DNA of 64,000 bases, taken from positions 148,401 to 212,400 of the forward strand of contig NZ_MWMO01000006.1 of the NCBI RefSeq assembly GCF_002556635.1, given 5' to 3'. Made by a program: the position numbers and the translations under genes. Shown one piece after another: positions 18,222 through 27,045 of the stretch. Positions within the stretch are counted from its first letter, which is position 1. Every line of letters starts with the position of its first letter. Source of the DNA: Novosphingobium sp. PC22D (GTDB taxonomy: Bacteria > Pseudomonadota > Alphaproteobacteria > Sphingomonadales > Sphingomonadaceae). The notes beneath the pieces were generated by a model that was not told the DNA's origin, searched no databases, and saw only the letters and a list, made by a program, of their open reading frames with translations.

Positions 18222-19301
18222 CTATTTCACCGAAATCCCGTTCTCTCGAAGGCTTTCCAGAACCTTCAGAACTGCCTCGGCGACAGCATCGTCGCTTGCA
18301 CCGCTTGCCATCGGCAGGTGCAGGGTGATCCCCTGCCGGTTGACCGCCTTCACGGCCACCACAGGCCTACCGTGCGGTCCGGCAATCTCCATACGCAAAT
18401 CGACCGGTGCTGGAGCCTTCACGGCATTTGCAGCCATGAGCCGACGCAAGGTTGCTGCGCCGGGGAGGGGAGGGGTGCCAATGTCTACTGCCGCCTGGTT
18501 CTCGCTAGCGATTGCCTTGGCCTCCTTTCGAATGGCGGTCGCGCGCGCACTGTCGTCAAGAGCGGCGGCCAGCTTGTAAGCAGGATTGAGCGTCAGCTCG
18601 TGCAGGTTGGCAAATGCAACAAGCACATCGTCAGAGATCGTGGCTGCTTTCAACATCTTCGAAAGCCAGCCCTTTGAGAGATTGAGCCGCTCAGCCATGC
18701 GGACGGCCTTGCCGCCATAGTGCAATTCGAGTGCTGCAGCGTAGTTCCGCGCCCTCTCGATGTCCGAGATGTCCTTGCGGGCCCTGTTCTCGATATCGGC
18801 GAGGCGGAAAGCTGCCTCATCGTCGAGTTCGGCAACCTGCGCGAGCAACCTCATGTCCGGGTACGAATGTGCCCGAAGCCAGGAGATGGCGAAGTGGCGC
18901 CGGGTTCCTGCGATCAGCTCATAGTCGTGGGCCGGATCATCCTTGATGTGGCGAACAACGGCGGGAACCTTCTGCCCACCTTCTGCTACGATCGAATCGA
19001 TGAGATCGCGGCAATTCTCCTCAGTGAGCTTCGCTTGAATTCGCGCATTTCCAACCCAGACCCGCACACGCGCCGGATCCAAAAGCAGTTGTGTGACTTG
19101 CCGGACTTCGCCCGTTGCAACCCGCGACAGCGCATTCTCGCGTCCGAGGAGCGAAAGGCCTGCACGCGCACTGGCGCGCGTCGGCTCACCGCGAGAGGGA
19201 AGGGGGATCGCTGCATCCTGCGTGTCGCTCTTTGGCGCTTCCGCTTCCGCCTCATCCTCAGCCAGAAGACTGGCGAGGTAGTCGCTTTGCTTTTTCGCCA
19301 T
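18222..19301 (-). CDS. parB: Plasmid partition protein ParB
   Basis: A 359-residue centromere-binding protein. The CTPase/ParB domain is visible in the ELIAGTRRHFAISWL box (equivalent to the GERRxRA motif) preceded by IDSIVAEGGQKVPAVVR. The HTH that reads parS follows (YGGKAVRMAERLNLSKGWLSKML). AAGGAG lies eight bases before the ATG. It follows parA with a 72-base gap and precedes repA, a repABC-like order but with a RepA-type initiator. It should spread from the nearby palindromes and be moved by ParA. Confidence 0.92.
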   Translation of the reverse strand: MAKKQSDYLASLLAEDEAEAEAPKSDTQDAAIPLPSRGEPTRASARAGLSLLGRENALSRVATGEVRQVTQLLLDPARVRVWVGNARIQAKLTEENCRDLIDSIVAEGGQKVPAVVRHIKDDPAHDYELIAGTRRHFAISWLRAHSYPDMRLLAQVAELDDEAAFRLADIENRARKDISDIERARNYAAALELHYGGKAVRMAERLNLSKGWLSKMLKAATISDDVLVAFANLHELTLNPAYKLAAALDDSARATAIRKEAKAIASENQAAVDIGTPPLPGAATLRRLMAANAVKAPAPVDLRMEIAGPHGRPVVAVKAVNRQGITLHLPMASGASDDAVAEAVLKVLESLRENGISVK

Positions 19302-19373
19302 CAGATCGCTCCTTCGCCGAGTGCCACTGCAGCGAACAAATCATGAACATTGCAGCATGGAACAGATATCGGC

Positions 19374-20567
19374 TTATGCATTGATCACCTCCTGCTCGCT
19401 GGCAGGTGAGGCAACACCCCAGCCTTTACGCACGAGAACTTCGACCTGGGCGAGGGCTTCATCGAGATTGCCTTTGCAGCGCTTGTGCGTTCGTGCCGTG
19501 CCGATTGGGCGCTCAAGTTCGTAAACCGTCATCATGCGCAATGCGGCATGGCTGATTTCCGCGCTTTCGAGTATTGGAACGGGGAGCAGGGCAGGGCCGA
19601 AGGTCTGCTCCATGATCTGCCTTACCATCGCGTGGCTCGGATCGTTGCTGTCGAACTTTGAGCACAGGAGCCGGACGAAATCGTAATCGACGACGATTCC
19701 CGCTTCCGCCAGTTGCCCGGTCACCTGATCCATCATCGAAAGGAACTGCACGGTAGAGCAGAAATCTGGCGTCGTGGCTGCCAGCGGCACGATCAGTGAA
19801 TTGGCCGCCTGCATTACCGCGAGCGAAATGGTCCCAAGTGCCGGAGGCGGGTCGAGGATCACGACATCGTAATCCCTAGCGAGGTCCTGCAAGCCCTGTT
19901 TCAACTTGCGGAAGCGAGAGGCTAGCACACTGCCACCATCGGCACCCGATGCGGCCAGTTCATACTCGACGTCGAAGAGTTCGAGATTGGACGGGATCAG
20001 ATCAACGTTGGGCCAGGGCGTCTTCTGCACGGCATAGAGAAGGTCGGTCTGGGTAGGATCGATTGAGAGGTATGGATAGAGCGTCTGCTCTCGCGTGATA
20101 TTGAAATGCGGATTGAAGCCGAACAACGTCGTTGTCGTCGCCTGGCTGTCACAATCAACCACGAGGACGCGATATCCCTGGACCGCGAAATAATGCGCAA
20201 GGTGGGTCGTTACCGTGGATTTGCCGACACCGCCCTTGAAATTCTGGACAGCAATAATCGCCGGGTTATCGAGCGGAGCGCGCGCCGGAGATGCGCCAAG
20301 GACTTCGCGCATGTTAAGCAGATCATTGATCCCGTATCCGGGGCGCCGCCCATTCTCTGTTGGCGGGGGAGGAGGCAGTCGCCCATCGTCTTCGGCCATG
20401 CGGATACGATTCGTTGAACAGCCAAGCAGGCTCGCGGCTTCTGCGATCCCGAATCGAACGGTAAGCTCCTTGCGCGATTCGGGCAGGAATGCTTGGCGTC
20501 GCAGTCTTTCGATCATGCGTTCGCCAGTTTGCGCCATTTCTGCTATGCGCTCGACTTCTGAATGCAT
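19374..20567 (-). CDS. parA: Plasmid partition ATPase ParA
   Basis: A Walker-type partition ATPase of 397 residues. An N-terminal MerR-like helix-turn-helix (about residues 37-75, FGIAEAASLLGCSTNRIRMA) is followed by the deviant Walker A FKGGVGKST at about 110-118, the A' box VVDCDSQATTTTLFG, and Walker B VVILDPPPALG. The HTH makes this the type Ia class that also represses its own operon. The start at 20567 gives the expected length; the open frame runs further upstream but would overlap the divergent toprim gene. An alternative start is the ATG at 20615. Confidence 0.92.
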   Translation of the reverse strand: MHSEVERIAEMAQTGERMIERLRRQAFLPESRKELTVRFGIAEAASLLGCSTNRIRMAEDDGRLPPPPPTENGRRPGYGINDLLNMREVLGASPARAPLDNPAIIAVQNFKGGVGKSTVTTHLAHYFAVQGYRVLVVDCDSQATTTTLFGFNPHFNITREQTLYPYLSIDPTQTDLLYAVQKTPWPNVDLIPSNLELFDVEYELAASGADGGSVLASRFRKLKQGLQDLARDYDVVILDPPPALGTISLAVMQAANSLIVPLAATTPDFCSTVQFLSMMDQVTGQLAEAGIVVDYDFVRLLCSKFDSNDPSHAMVRQIMEQTFGPALLPVPILESAEISHAALRMMTVYELERPIGTARTHKRCKGNLDEALAQVEVLVRKGWGVASPASEQEVINA

Positions 20568-20652
20568 TTTGGTCCCAGCAAATAGACTTGAACGTTTTCT
20601 TTCTCCTATAGCCATAATCTCATTCAGTCCAGCCGGGATTCGATCCTGAAGC

Positions 20653-20682
20653 GGGGTGAGGGGAGGGGGATCGTGCTTCGAT
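20653..20682 (+). promoter_or_regulatory. G-tract leader ahead of the toprim gene (weak member)
   Basis: A purine tract with G runs (20653-20670) is followed directly by a short stem ATCG/CGAT with a 5-base loop (20670-20682) and the ATG at 20686. It resembles the stronger leaders at 21525, 26981, 31843, 33424, 34293 and 50937, but here the hairpin is only 4 bp. Confidence 0.4.
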
Positions 20683-20685
20683 TGC

Positions 20686-21528
20686 ATGACCCTCGTTTGC
20701 AACAGACCCACATCCGAGCTGAAAGCGCTGGTTAGCCGACTTGGCGGCACCTGGTCCGGGAACACCGCCATGTGTCTTTGTCCGGCCCATGCCGACCGAA
20801 CGCCTTCGCTGTCGATTCGGCAGGGTGATCGCGCAATTCTCGTCACTTGCCATGCAGGTTGCGACCGCTCGGACGTGTTGCGGGCCATTGGCCGAATCAC
20901 ACGCATACCGCATTTTAATCCGGCCAAGATCGAGCGAGCTCCTGCAAGGTCGGGAAACGCCTTCCTCAAAATCTGGCGCGAGGGTCGTCCCATCGAGGGC
21001 TCGCTGGCCGAATGCTATGTCCGCCAAGTTCGTGGCATCGGCGGCGTACTCCAGGACCTGCGTTTCCATCCACGGTGTCCGAGAGGGCAGGGGGCCTTGG
21101 CTCGATTCGAACCGGCGTTGCTGGTCGGGATGCGCCGCGACGGTGACCTTGCTGCGATCCAGCGGATATTCCTCGATCCAAGAACTCGCAGCAGTACTGC
21201 CAAACTCTGCCTTGGCCGAGCCATCGGATCCGCATGGACCAACGGCATACATGGAAATGTTCTCGGGCTATGCGAGGGCTTCGAGACCGCGGCGGCCTTC
21301 ACCGCTCTTGTCGGCATCAAGGCCTGGGCAAGCATGGGCGCCAAGCGGTTTCATCAACTCACCATTCCGCGACAAGTCGAACGCCTGATCCTGCTCGCCG
21401 ACAACGATGCGGAAGGGCATCGCGCAGCGATCCGCGCCCTTGTGGCCTATTCTCGCCCCGGTCTTGCCATCGAGACCCGCTGGCCTCCGCACGCCGCGAA
21501 CGACTGGGCCGATCTGCTGAAGCGGTGA
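20686..21528 (+). CDS. Toprim domain protein, primase-like (DUF7146 type)
   Basis: A 280-residue protein with a CHC2-like zinc finger (CPAHADRTPSLSI followed by CHAGC) and a toprim fold (LCEGFETAAAFTAL; then LILLADNDAEGHRAA carrying the acidic pair). This arrangement is that of phage/plasmid primase fragments without a helicase domain. It probably primes or assists plasmid DNA synthesis during replication or conjugation. It is divergent from parA and ends 59 bases before the large methyltransferase/helicase gene, with which it may form an operon. The start at 20686 is preferred over the upstream in-frame GTG at 20656. Confidence 0.8.
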   Translation: MTLVCNRPTSELKALVSRLGGTWSGNTAMCLCPAHADRTPSLSIRQGDRAILVTCHAGCDRSDVLRAIGRITRIPHFNPAKIERAPARSGNAFLKIWREGRPIEGSLAECYVRQVRGIGGVLQDLRFHPRCPRGQGALARFEPALLVGMRRDGDLAAIQRIFLDPRTRSSTAKLCLGRAIGSAWTNGIHGNVLGLCEGFETAAAFTALVGIKAWASMGAKRFHQLTIPRQVERLILLADNDAEGHRAAIRALVAYSRPGLAIETRWPPHAANDWADLLKR

Positions 21529-21578
21529 GGGGAGGGGGGCGGAAGGAATGGGCCAGTCCGGCCCATTGCCTTGAGGGG
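21525..21578 (+). promoter_or_regulatory. G-tract/hairpin leader
   Basis: A GTGAGGGGAGGGGGG tract (21525-21539) is followed by a hairpin with a 7-bp stem, ATGGGCC/GGCCCAT, and loop AGTCC (21548-21566). The SD GAGGGG lies at 21573-21578 and the ATG at 21588. It is the cleanest member of the recurrent backbone leader described in the findings. Confidence 0.6.
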
Positions 21579-21587
21579 ACCCGCTCC

Positions 21588-24500
21588 ATGACCATCACGA
21601 TCTCGCGCGCCGATGCCATCCTTTCCGCCGCCCGCACGCTTGCCGCCAAACTGTTGTTGGCCATTCCCATCGACCGCGCTGCGCTCAGCGAAGCGATGAG
21701 CGAGGCCAGCGGTGGCTCCGACGCAGACGGATTCTGGCAGCAACGCGACAGTTTCGAGGCGCTTGAAGCGGCTGTGGTGCTCGCCGTGCCGGAGCTGATC
21801 CGCGGCTGTGACGCTCTCGCTGCCATCCGCGCGCTCGAAGCCCTGTCACGCGAGCTTCCGACCCATACCGTTCGCAGCGAGAACCAGATCGCCTTCCAGC
21901 AGTTCTCGACCCCGCCGGCGCTGGCCATGCTCGCGGTTCACCTCGCGCAGCTTTCACCGGACGATGTCCTGCTCGAACCGAGCGCGGGGACCGGCATCCT
22001 GGCGATGCTGGCCAATTCTCATGTCGATAGGCTTCTGCTCAACGAGCTCGAACCGACCCGAGCCGACCTGCTCGAAGGCCTGTTCCCGGGCGTTCCGGTT
22101 ACCCGCCACGATTGCGCGAAGCTGACGGCGTTGCTCGTCGGAGCGCAACGTCCCAGCGTCATACTCATGAACCCACCGTTCTCAGTCTCGCAGTCGCGAG
22201 GCGAAGATCCGAACACGGCAGCCCGGCACCTGCGCTCGGCGCTCGACTTCCTGCGCCCCGGCGGCCGGATCGTCGCGATCATGCCCGACTGGTTCGCGCC
22301 AACCGCGCGAGGGTGCGAGGCATTCCGTCATACGCTGCAAGGCGCGCGCGTCGCGCTTTCGCTTCGCCTCGACAAGGGTGGCTATGCCAAACACGGCACC
22401 GGTATCGCGGTGCGTATGCTAGTGATCGACAAGGTAGTGGGCGATGGCGCGGTCTCGACGATCAACCGCCAGTCAGCGGGCGAGCTGCTTGCGGCGATCG
22501 CTACGGTTCCCCCGCGCATGCCGCTGCGCGAAGCTCAGCAATCCACTGTGCCCCGTGCGAACAAACTCGGATTCTTCCGTTCGGTGAAGTCCGGACCGGC
22601 GCGCCCCGTCGTTATTCGTGCTGCCCAGACCAACGAAGTGAGGCCAGTCGCCTACGAGGTGCTGGGCGACCCAGCGCCGATGGGCGAGCAGCGCGGGGTC
22701 TATGCCGATTACCGGCCCTCTCGCATCGTGCTTCCCGAAGCGGGCGAACACCCCACCCATCTCGTCGAATCTGCTGCCATGGCCTCGATCGCCGCGCCAA
22801 AGCCCCGATATGTGCCGCAGTTGCCCGAACGAACGGTCACAGCGCGCTTGCTTTCGGCAGCCCAACTCGAAACCGTGATCTATGCAGGCGAGGCCTGGTC
22901 GCGCGACCTGCAGGGCCGGTTCAGCCATCCCGCCGGCGAGGTGGCGCTCAAGGAAGATCCCGACGGCCAGCTCTATCGCACTGGTTTCTTCCTCGGCGAT
23001 GGCACCGGGGCGGGGAAGGGCAGGCAAGCGGCAGCCTGCATTCTCGATCAGTGGCTCAAGGGCAATCGCCGTCATATCTGGATTTCGAAGAATGCACCCT
23101 TGCTCGAGGACGCGCAGCGCGACTGGTCGGCGATCGGCGGGCTGCCTGCCGACATCCTCGACATCTCGCGCTGGAAGATCGGCAAAGAAATCACCGCGCC
23201 CGAAGGTATCCTGTTCGTGCCTTATGGTACGCTGCGCTCATCGCGCGTCGAGGACACGCGTCTTGACCAGATCGTGCACTGGGCAGGGGCGGACTTCGAA
23301 GGCGTGATCGTCTTCGACGAGGCCCATGAAATGGGCGGCGTTGCCGGTGGGGAAGGGGCGCTTGGCCAGAAGGAGGGCTCGCTCCAGGGGATCGCCGGAG
23401 TGCTGCTGCAAAACATCCTGCCGCGCGCCCGCGTGCTCTACGCTTCGGCGACCGGCGCTTCGGACGTCAACAACCTTGCCTATGCCGTGCGGCTCGGCCT
23501 GTGGGGGCCGGGGACGGCCTTTGCCACCCGCGAGCAATTCATCAGCGAGATTCGCGACGGCGGCATTGCTGCAATGGAGCTGGTGGCGCGCGACCTCAAG
23601 GCTTCGGGGCTTTATTTGGCCCGGGCACTGAGCTTTGCTGGCATCGAATACGACATCCTGCGCCACGAACTCACCCCCGAGCAGATCGCGATATACGATA
23701 CCTATTCGCAAGCCTGGACGATCATTCACCAGAATCTCGAAGTCGCGCTCGAACTCACCGGAATTGTCGATGGGCTCGAAGACCGCACCTTGAACAGCGG
23801 CGCCAAGGCGGCGGCGCGCAGCCGGTTCGAAGGCACCAAGCAGCGCTTCTTCAGCCAGGTGCTGCTCTCGATGAAGCTGCCTTCGATCTATCCTGCGATC
23901 GACGAGCATCTGGCACAGGATGAGAGCGTGGTCGTGCAGCTGGTCAGCACGGCGGAATCGATCCTCAACCGGCGGCTGAACGAACTCGATCCTGACGACC
24001 GCGAAGCCCTCGACCTCGATTTGTCTCCGAGGGAGGCGATTTGCGATTATTTGAACCGCGCCTTTCCGACCCGGCAGATGGAGGAATATGTGGACGAACT
24101 CGGCGATGTTCGCTCACGCCCGATGTATGACGACGCTGGCAACCTCGTCATCAATCCTGAGGCCGAGGCGAAACGCGACGAACTGCTCGAATATATCTGC
24201 GCCATGCCGCCGATCCCGACCGCGCTTGATGCCTTGCTTGAGCACTACGGCGTCACGGCGGTCGCCGAAGTAACCGGGCGCAGCAAACGTCTGGTTCGCG
24301 ACGGCTCCGGTCAGCAGCGCCTCGAAAGCCGCTCGCCGCGCACCAACCTTGCCGAGACCAGTGCATTCATGACCGGAGCCAAGCGCATCCTCGTGTTCTC
24401 CGACGCTGGCGGCACCGGGCGCAGCTATCACGCCAGTCTTGACGTCAAGAATCAGCAGCGCCGTGTCCACTTCCTGCTTGAACCGGGATGGCGCGCAGAC

Positions 24501-25826
24501 CGGGCGATCCAGGGTCTCGGGCGCACGCATCGTACTCATCAGGCCTGTCCGCCGCTGTTCCGCCCGGTCACCACCGACTGCAAGGGCGAGGCGCGGTTTA
24601 CCAGCACCATCGCCAGGCGCCTCGACGCGCTTGGCGCGCTGACGCGCGGTCAGCGACAGACCGGAGGGCAGGGCATGTTCGATGCTTCCGACAACCTCGA
24701 AAGCATCTACGCCAAGCACGCCTTGCACGACTGGTATGGCCTCCTCGCCACGGGCAAGCTCAAGAGCACCAGCCTGCAGGAGTTCGAGACAATCAGCGGG
24801 CTCGAATTGACCGACCGCGACGGCGTGCTGCGCGAAGACCTGCCGCCGATCCAGCGCTGGCTTAACCGCATCCTCGCGATGAAGATCGCAGTGCAGAATG
24901 CGATCTTCGACGAGTTTCTCACCCTTGTCGAAACCCGGGTCGCTGCGGCCCGCGAGGCGGGTACCTTCGACATCGGCGTCGAGTCCATCGCGGTCGAAGG
25001 CTGCGGGGTCCTGTCCGACACGGTGATCCGTACCGATCCGGTCACCGGGGCGACTTCGCACCTGCTTGAACTCTCGCTCACCCAGCGCCGCAAGCTCACC
25101 TCGCTCGAACGCGTCATGGCGATCGCGGCGCACCACGACAAACCGCGGTTCCTGCACAACGCGCGTTCGGACAAGGTCGCGCTGTGCGTTTCCGCGCCCT
25201 CGCACATGGACGAGGAGGGCAATTACATCCGCCGCTTCGAGCTCGTCCGCCCCTTGCGCAGCGAATATATCCTCGCCGAGCGGCTCGCCGAATCCGCGTG
25301 GGAAGACATTGCCCGGGACGACTTCGAAGCGCGCTGGCAGGACCAATACGCCGCCGACGAGAACCAGCTGGTTACCGAGACGGTCTTTCTCGCAACCGGC
25401 CTGCTGCTGCCGATCTGGGGGGCGCTTCCCAAGGAAGACCTCACGGTCAACCGCATCGTCGATCAGACCGGCGCCTCCTGGCTCGGCCGCCACGTCCACG
25501 ACCTGTTCGTCGATGCCACGCTCGAGCGGCTTGGAGTTTCTCGCAAGGCCCAGGTCGATCCCGGCAAGATCGTTCAGGCTATCCTTGGTGGTTGCAGCTG
25601 GAAAGCGCCGCATCCGAAGAATTTCACGATTCGCACCTCACGCGTAAACGGCGCGCGGCGGATCGAGATCGCCGATGTCGAACCCGGCCGGATCGCCGGG
25701 CTCAAGGCCATCGGCTGCTTCACCGAGATCATCGCCTACAAGACGCGCGTGTTCGTGCCGTTAGAGAAGGCGGAGGCGGTGCTGGCGGCTGTCGTTGGCC
25801 GATTGGGTGGGGAACCTCCTTGCTGA
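21588..25826 (+). CDS. DNA methyltransferase / strawberry-notch-like helicase fusion
   Basis: A giant protein of 1412 residues. The first ~400 residues hold an N6-adenine-type methyltransferase fold: EPSAGTGILAML at about 130 binds SAM and NPPF at about 195-198 is the catalytic motif. A superfamily 2 helicase of the strawberry-notch type follows, with Walker A GDGTGAGKGRQAA at about 470, the DEAH box VFDEAHEMGG at about 576, and a C-terminal helicase half with RAIQGLGRTHRTHQ. It is a common backbone gene of sphingomonad and related conjugative plasmids and phages. Suggested roles are modification of the entering plasmid or DNA remodelling against host restriction; neither is shown. The start at 21588 is fixed by GAGGGG. 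Confidence 0.88.
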   Translation: MTITISRADAILSAARTLAAKLLLAIPIDRAALSEAMSEASGGSDADGFWQQRDSFEALEAAVVLAVPELIRGCDALAAIRALEALSRELPTHTVRSENQIAFQQFSTPPALAMLAVHLAQLSPDDVLLEPSAGTGILAMLANSHVDRLLLNELEPTRADLLEGLFPGVPVTRHDCAKLTALLVGAQRPSVILMNPPFSVSQSRGEDPNTAARHLRSALDFLRPGGRIVAIMPDWFAPTARGCEAFRHTLQGARVALSLRLDKGGYAKHGTGIAVRMLVIDKVVGDGAVSTINRQSAGELLAAIATVPPRMPLREAQQSTVPRANKLGFFRSVKSGPARPVVIRAAQTNEVRPVAYEVLGDPAPMGEQRGVYADYRPSRIVLPEAGEHPTHLVESAAMASIAAPKPRYVPQLPERTVTARLLSAAQLETVIYAGEAWSRDLQGRFSHPAGEVALKEDPDGQLYRTGFFLGDGTGAGKGRQAAACILDQWLKGNRRHIWISKNAPLLEDAQRDWSAIGGLPADILDISRWKIGKEITAPEGILFVPYGTLRSSRVEDTRLDQIVHWAGADFEGVIVFDEAHEMGGVAGGEGALGQKEGSLQGIAGVLLQNILPRARVLYASATGASDVNNLAYAVRLGLWGPGTAFATREQFISEIRDGGIAAMELVARDLKASGLYLARALSFAGIEYDILRHELTPEQIAIYDTYSQAWTIIHQNLEVALELTGIVDGLEDRTLNSGAKAAARSRFEGTKQRFFSQVLLSMKLPSIYPAIDEHLAQDESVVVQLVSTAESILNRRLNELDPDDREALDLDLSPREAICDYLNRAFPTRQMEEYVDELGDVRSRPMYDDAGNLVINPEAEAKRDELLEYICAMPPIPTALDALLEHYGVTAVAEVTGRSKRLVRDGSGQQRLESRSPRTNLAETSAFMTGAKRILVFSDAGGTGRSYHASLDVKNQQRRVHFLLEPGWRADRAIQGLGRTHRTHQACPPLFRPVTTDCKGEARFTSTIARRLDALGALTRGQRQTGGQGMFDASDNLESIYAKHALHDWYGLLATGKLKSTSLQEFETISGLELTDRDGVLREDLPPIQRWLNRILAMKIAVQNAIFDEFLTLVETRVAAAREAGTFDIGVESIAVEGCGVLSDTVIRTDPVTGATSHLLELSLTQRRKLTSLERVMAIAAHHDKPRFLHNARSDKVALCVSAPSHMDEEGNYIRRFELVRPLRSEYILAERLAESAWEDIARDDFEARWQDQYAADENQLVTETVFLATGLLLPIWGALPKEDLTVNRIVDQTGASWLGRHVHDLFVDATLERLGVSRKAQVDPGKIVQAILGGCSWKAPHPKNFTIRTSRVNGARRIEIADVEPGRIAGLKAIGCFTEIIAYKTRVFVPLEKAEAVLAAVVGRLGGEPPC

Positions 25827-25896
25827 AATGGCCACGACCAAAGCAAAGCCCTGCGTCCTTGCCCCTTGCAAACTTCGCCTAATGCATATATCTATC

Positions 25897-25908
25897 CCCT
25901 AGCTAGGG
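25897..25908. promoter_or_regulatory. Perfect palindrome, likely antitoxin operator
   Basis: CCCTAGCTAGGG lies 10 bases before the start codon of the DUF433 antitoxin, which carries an N-terminal HTH-like segment. The position suits autorepression of the toxin-antitoxin operon. Confidence 0.5.
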
Positions 25909-25917
25909 AGTAATTAA

Positions 25918-26499
25918 ATGACTGGCCAGTTTTCTTCCCGGGAAGTGGCGGCTCTTGCCGATGTATCCGTGCGGTCTGTTGACAAGGCGATCGAAGAGCG
26001 GGTCCTTGCCGGGGTTCGCGCTAAGGCACGCGGGCGGCGGCGTATGCTGCCGCTCCACGCGGTGCCCTACGCGGCGATTGTCACGCGCCTGCCGGTCACG
26101 CTTTCGCTTGCCACCAAGCGCGATCTTGTTCGCAGGCTCTCCGAACGTCCGGTGGCGAGCATGACGAGCGAGCCGCTCGAAATCGCGCCCGCAGTCGTCG
26201 TCGATATTCCCGCGCTCGTCGGTTCCGATCTCGCCGAACGTGCCGAGCGCTACAGCAAGGCGCGCGAAGACCACATTGTCACCGACCCAGAAATCATGGG
26301 CGGCACTCCGGTGCTGCGCGGCACGCGCATGACAGTCTATTCGGTTCTTGGCAGGCTCGAAGGGGGTGATAGCGTCGAGGATATTCTCGATGACAATCAA
26401 CACCTGAGCCGCGAGGCAATTGAGACTGCCGCGCTCTATGCCCGGACCCATCCGCTGGTGGGGCGGCCCGGCGGGCGGCCCTGGGCGAAAGCGGCTTGA
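25918..26499 (+). CDS. DUF433 family antitoxin
   Basis: A 193-residue protein with an N-terminal DNA-binding-like segment (FSSREVAALADVSVRSVDKAIEE) and a C-terminal DUF433 domain (DPEIMGGTPVLRGTRMTV followed by GGDSVEDILDDNQHLSREAIETAALYA). DUF433 proteins act as antitoxins for PIN-like DUF5615 toxins. The partner starts inside its stop codon (TTGA overlap), a strong sign of a type II pair. The AGGGAGTAATTAA leader holds a weak SD. Confidence 0.85.
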   Translation: MTGQFSSREVAALADVSVRSVDKAIEERVLAGVRAKARGRRRMLPLHAVPYAAIVTRLPVTLSLATKRDLVRRLSERPVASMTSEPLEIAPAVVVDIPALVGSDLAERAERYSKAREDHIVTDPEIMGGTPVLRGTRMTVYSVLGRLEGGDSVEDILDDNQHLSREAIETAALYARTHPLVGRPGGRPWAKAA

Positions 26500-26870
26500 A
26501 CCTTTTTATCGACGAGTGCCTGTCTCCACTGCTCGCCCGCGTTCTCAACGAAACGGGCGAGCATAGTGCAATGCATCCAAGAGACATGGGCCGCCTCGGC
26601 GAGCCTGATCACGTTGTCCTTTCCCGCTGCCTTGCCGAAGAGCGGGTCATCGTCACCGAGAACGCCATCGATTTCCGCAAGCTGGTGTCACGCGAGGAGA
26701 TACACCCCGGTCTTATCATCCTGCCTAGCGTTCGCCGAGATGAGGCCCTTCGCCTTTTGCAGGAAGCCCTTGGATACCTCACAAAATGCGGGGTCCCTGC
26801 AGATGTGATGGTCAATCATGTCCTTGAGGTCTTCCCGGACGGGACCTTCCGGCTTTTCGAACTTCCCTGA
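26496..26870 (+). CDS. DUF5615 PIN-like toxin
   Basis: A 124-residue PIN-fold nuclease-like protein. It starts with FIDECLSPLLA, whose aspartate/glutamate would be the first metal ligands, and continues with the conserved VIVTENAIDFRKLV (equivalent to the TxDxDF of PIN toxins). The start is TTG at 26496, overlapping the antitoxin stop. It likely cleaves RNA and is held by the DUF433 protein to enforce plasmid retention. Confidence 0.85.
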   Translation: MNLFIDECLSPLLARVLNETGEHSAMHPRDMGRLGEPDHVVLSRCLAEERVIVTENAIDFRKLVSREEIHPGLIILPSVRRDEALRLLQEALGYLTKCGVPADVMVNHVLEVFPDGTFRLFELP

Positions 26871-26962
26871 CGATGTGACGACTGCGCTATCGGGGGCTAT
26901 CCACCGCACAACCTGAAAATCACCTGCACCGCCCGCGTTGCTTCCACCCGGGCGTCCATTTC

Positions 26963-26982
26963 GTTCCTGAAGTGTCGAAAGG
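26963..26982 (+). repeat. Solitary iteron copy
   Basis: The 20 bases GTTCCTGAAGTGTCGAAAGG are identical to the last iteron of the origin array and its flank at 16651-16670, about 10.3 kb away. It runs directly into the G-tract leader of the second ParB gene. Confidence 0.8.
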
Positions 26983-27038
26983 GGAGGGGGATTGAAGGGG
27001 TTGAGCCGTTCGGCTCGATCCATTCCGGCCATGAGGAG
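26981..27038 (+). promoter_or_regulatory. G-tract/hairpin leader
   Basis: GGGGAGGGGG (26981-26990), then the hairpin GAGCCG-TT-CGGCTC (27003-27016) and SD GAGGAG (27033-27038) before the GTG start at 27046. Same order as the other backbone leaders. Confidence 0.55.
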
Positions 27039-27045
27039 CCCTCCC

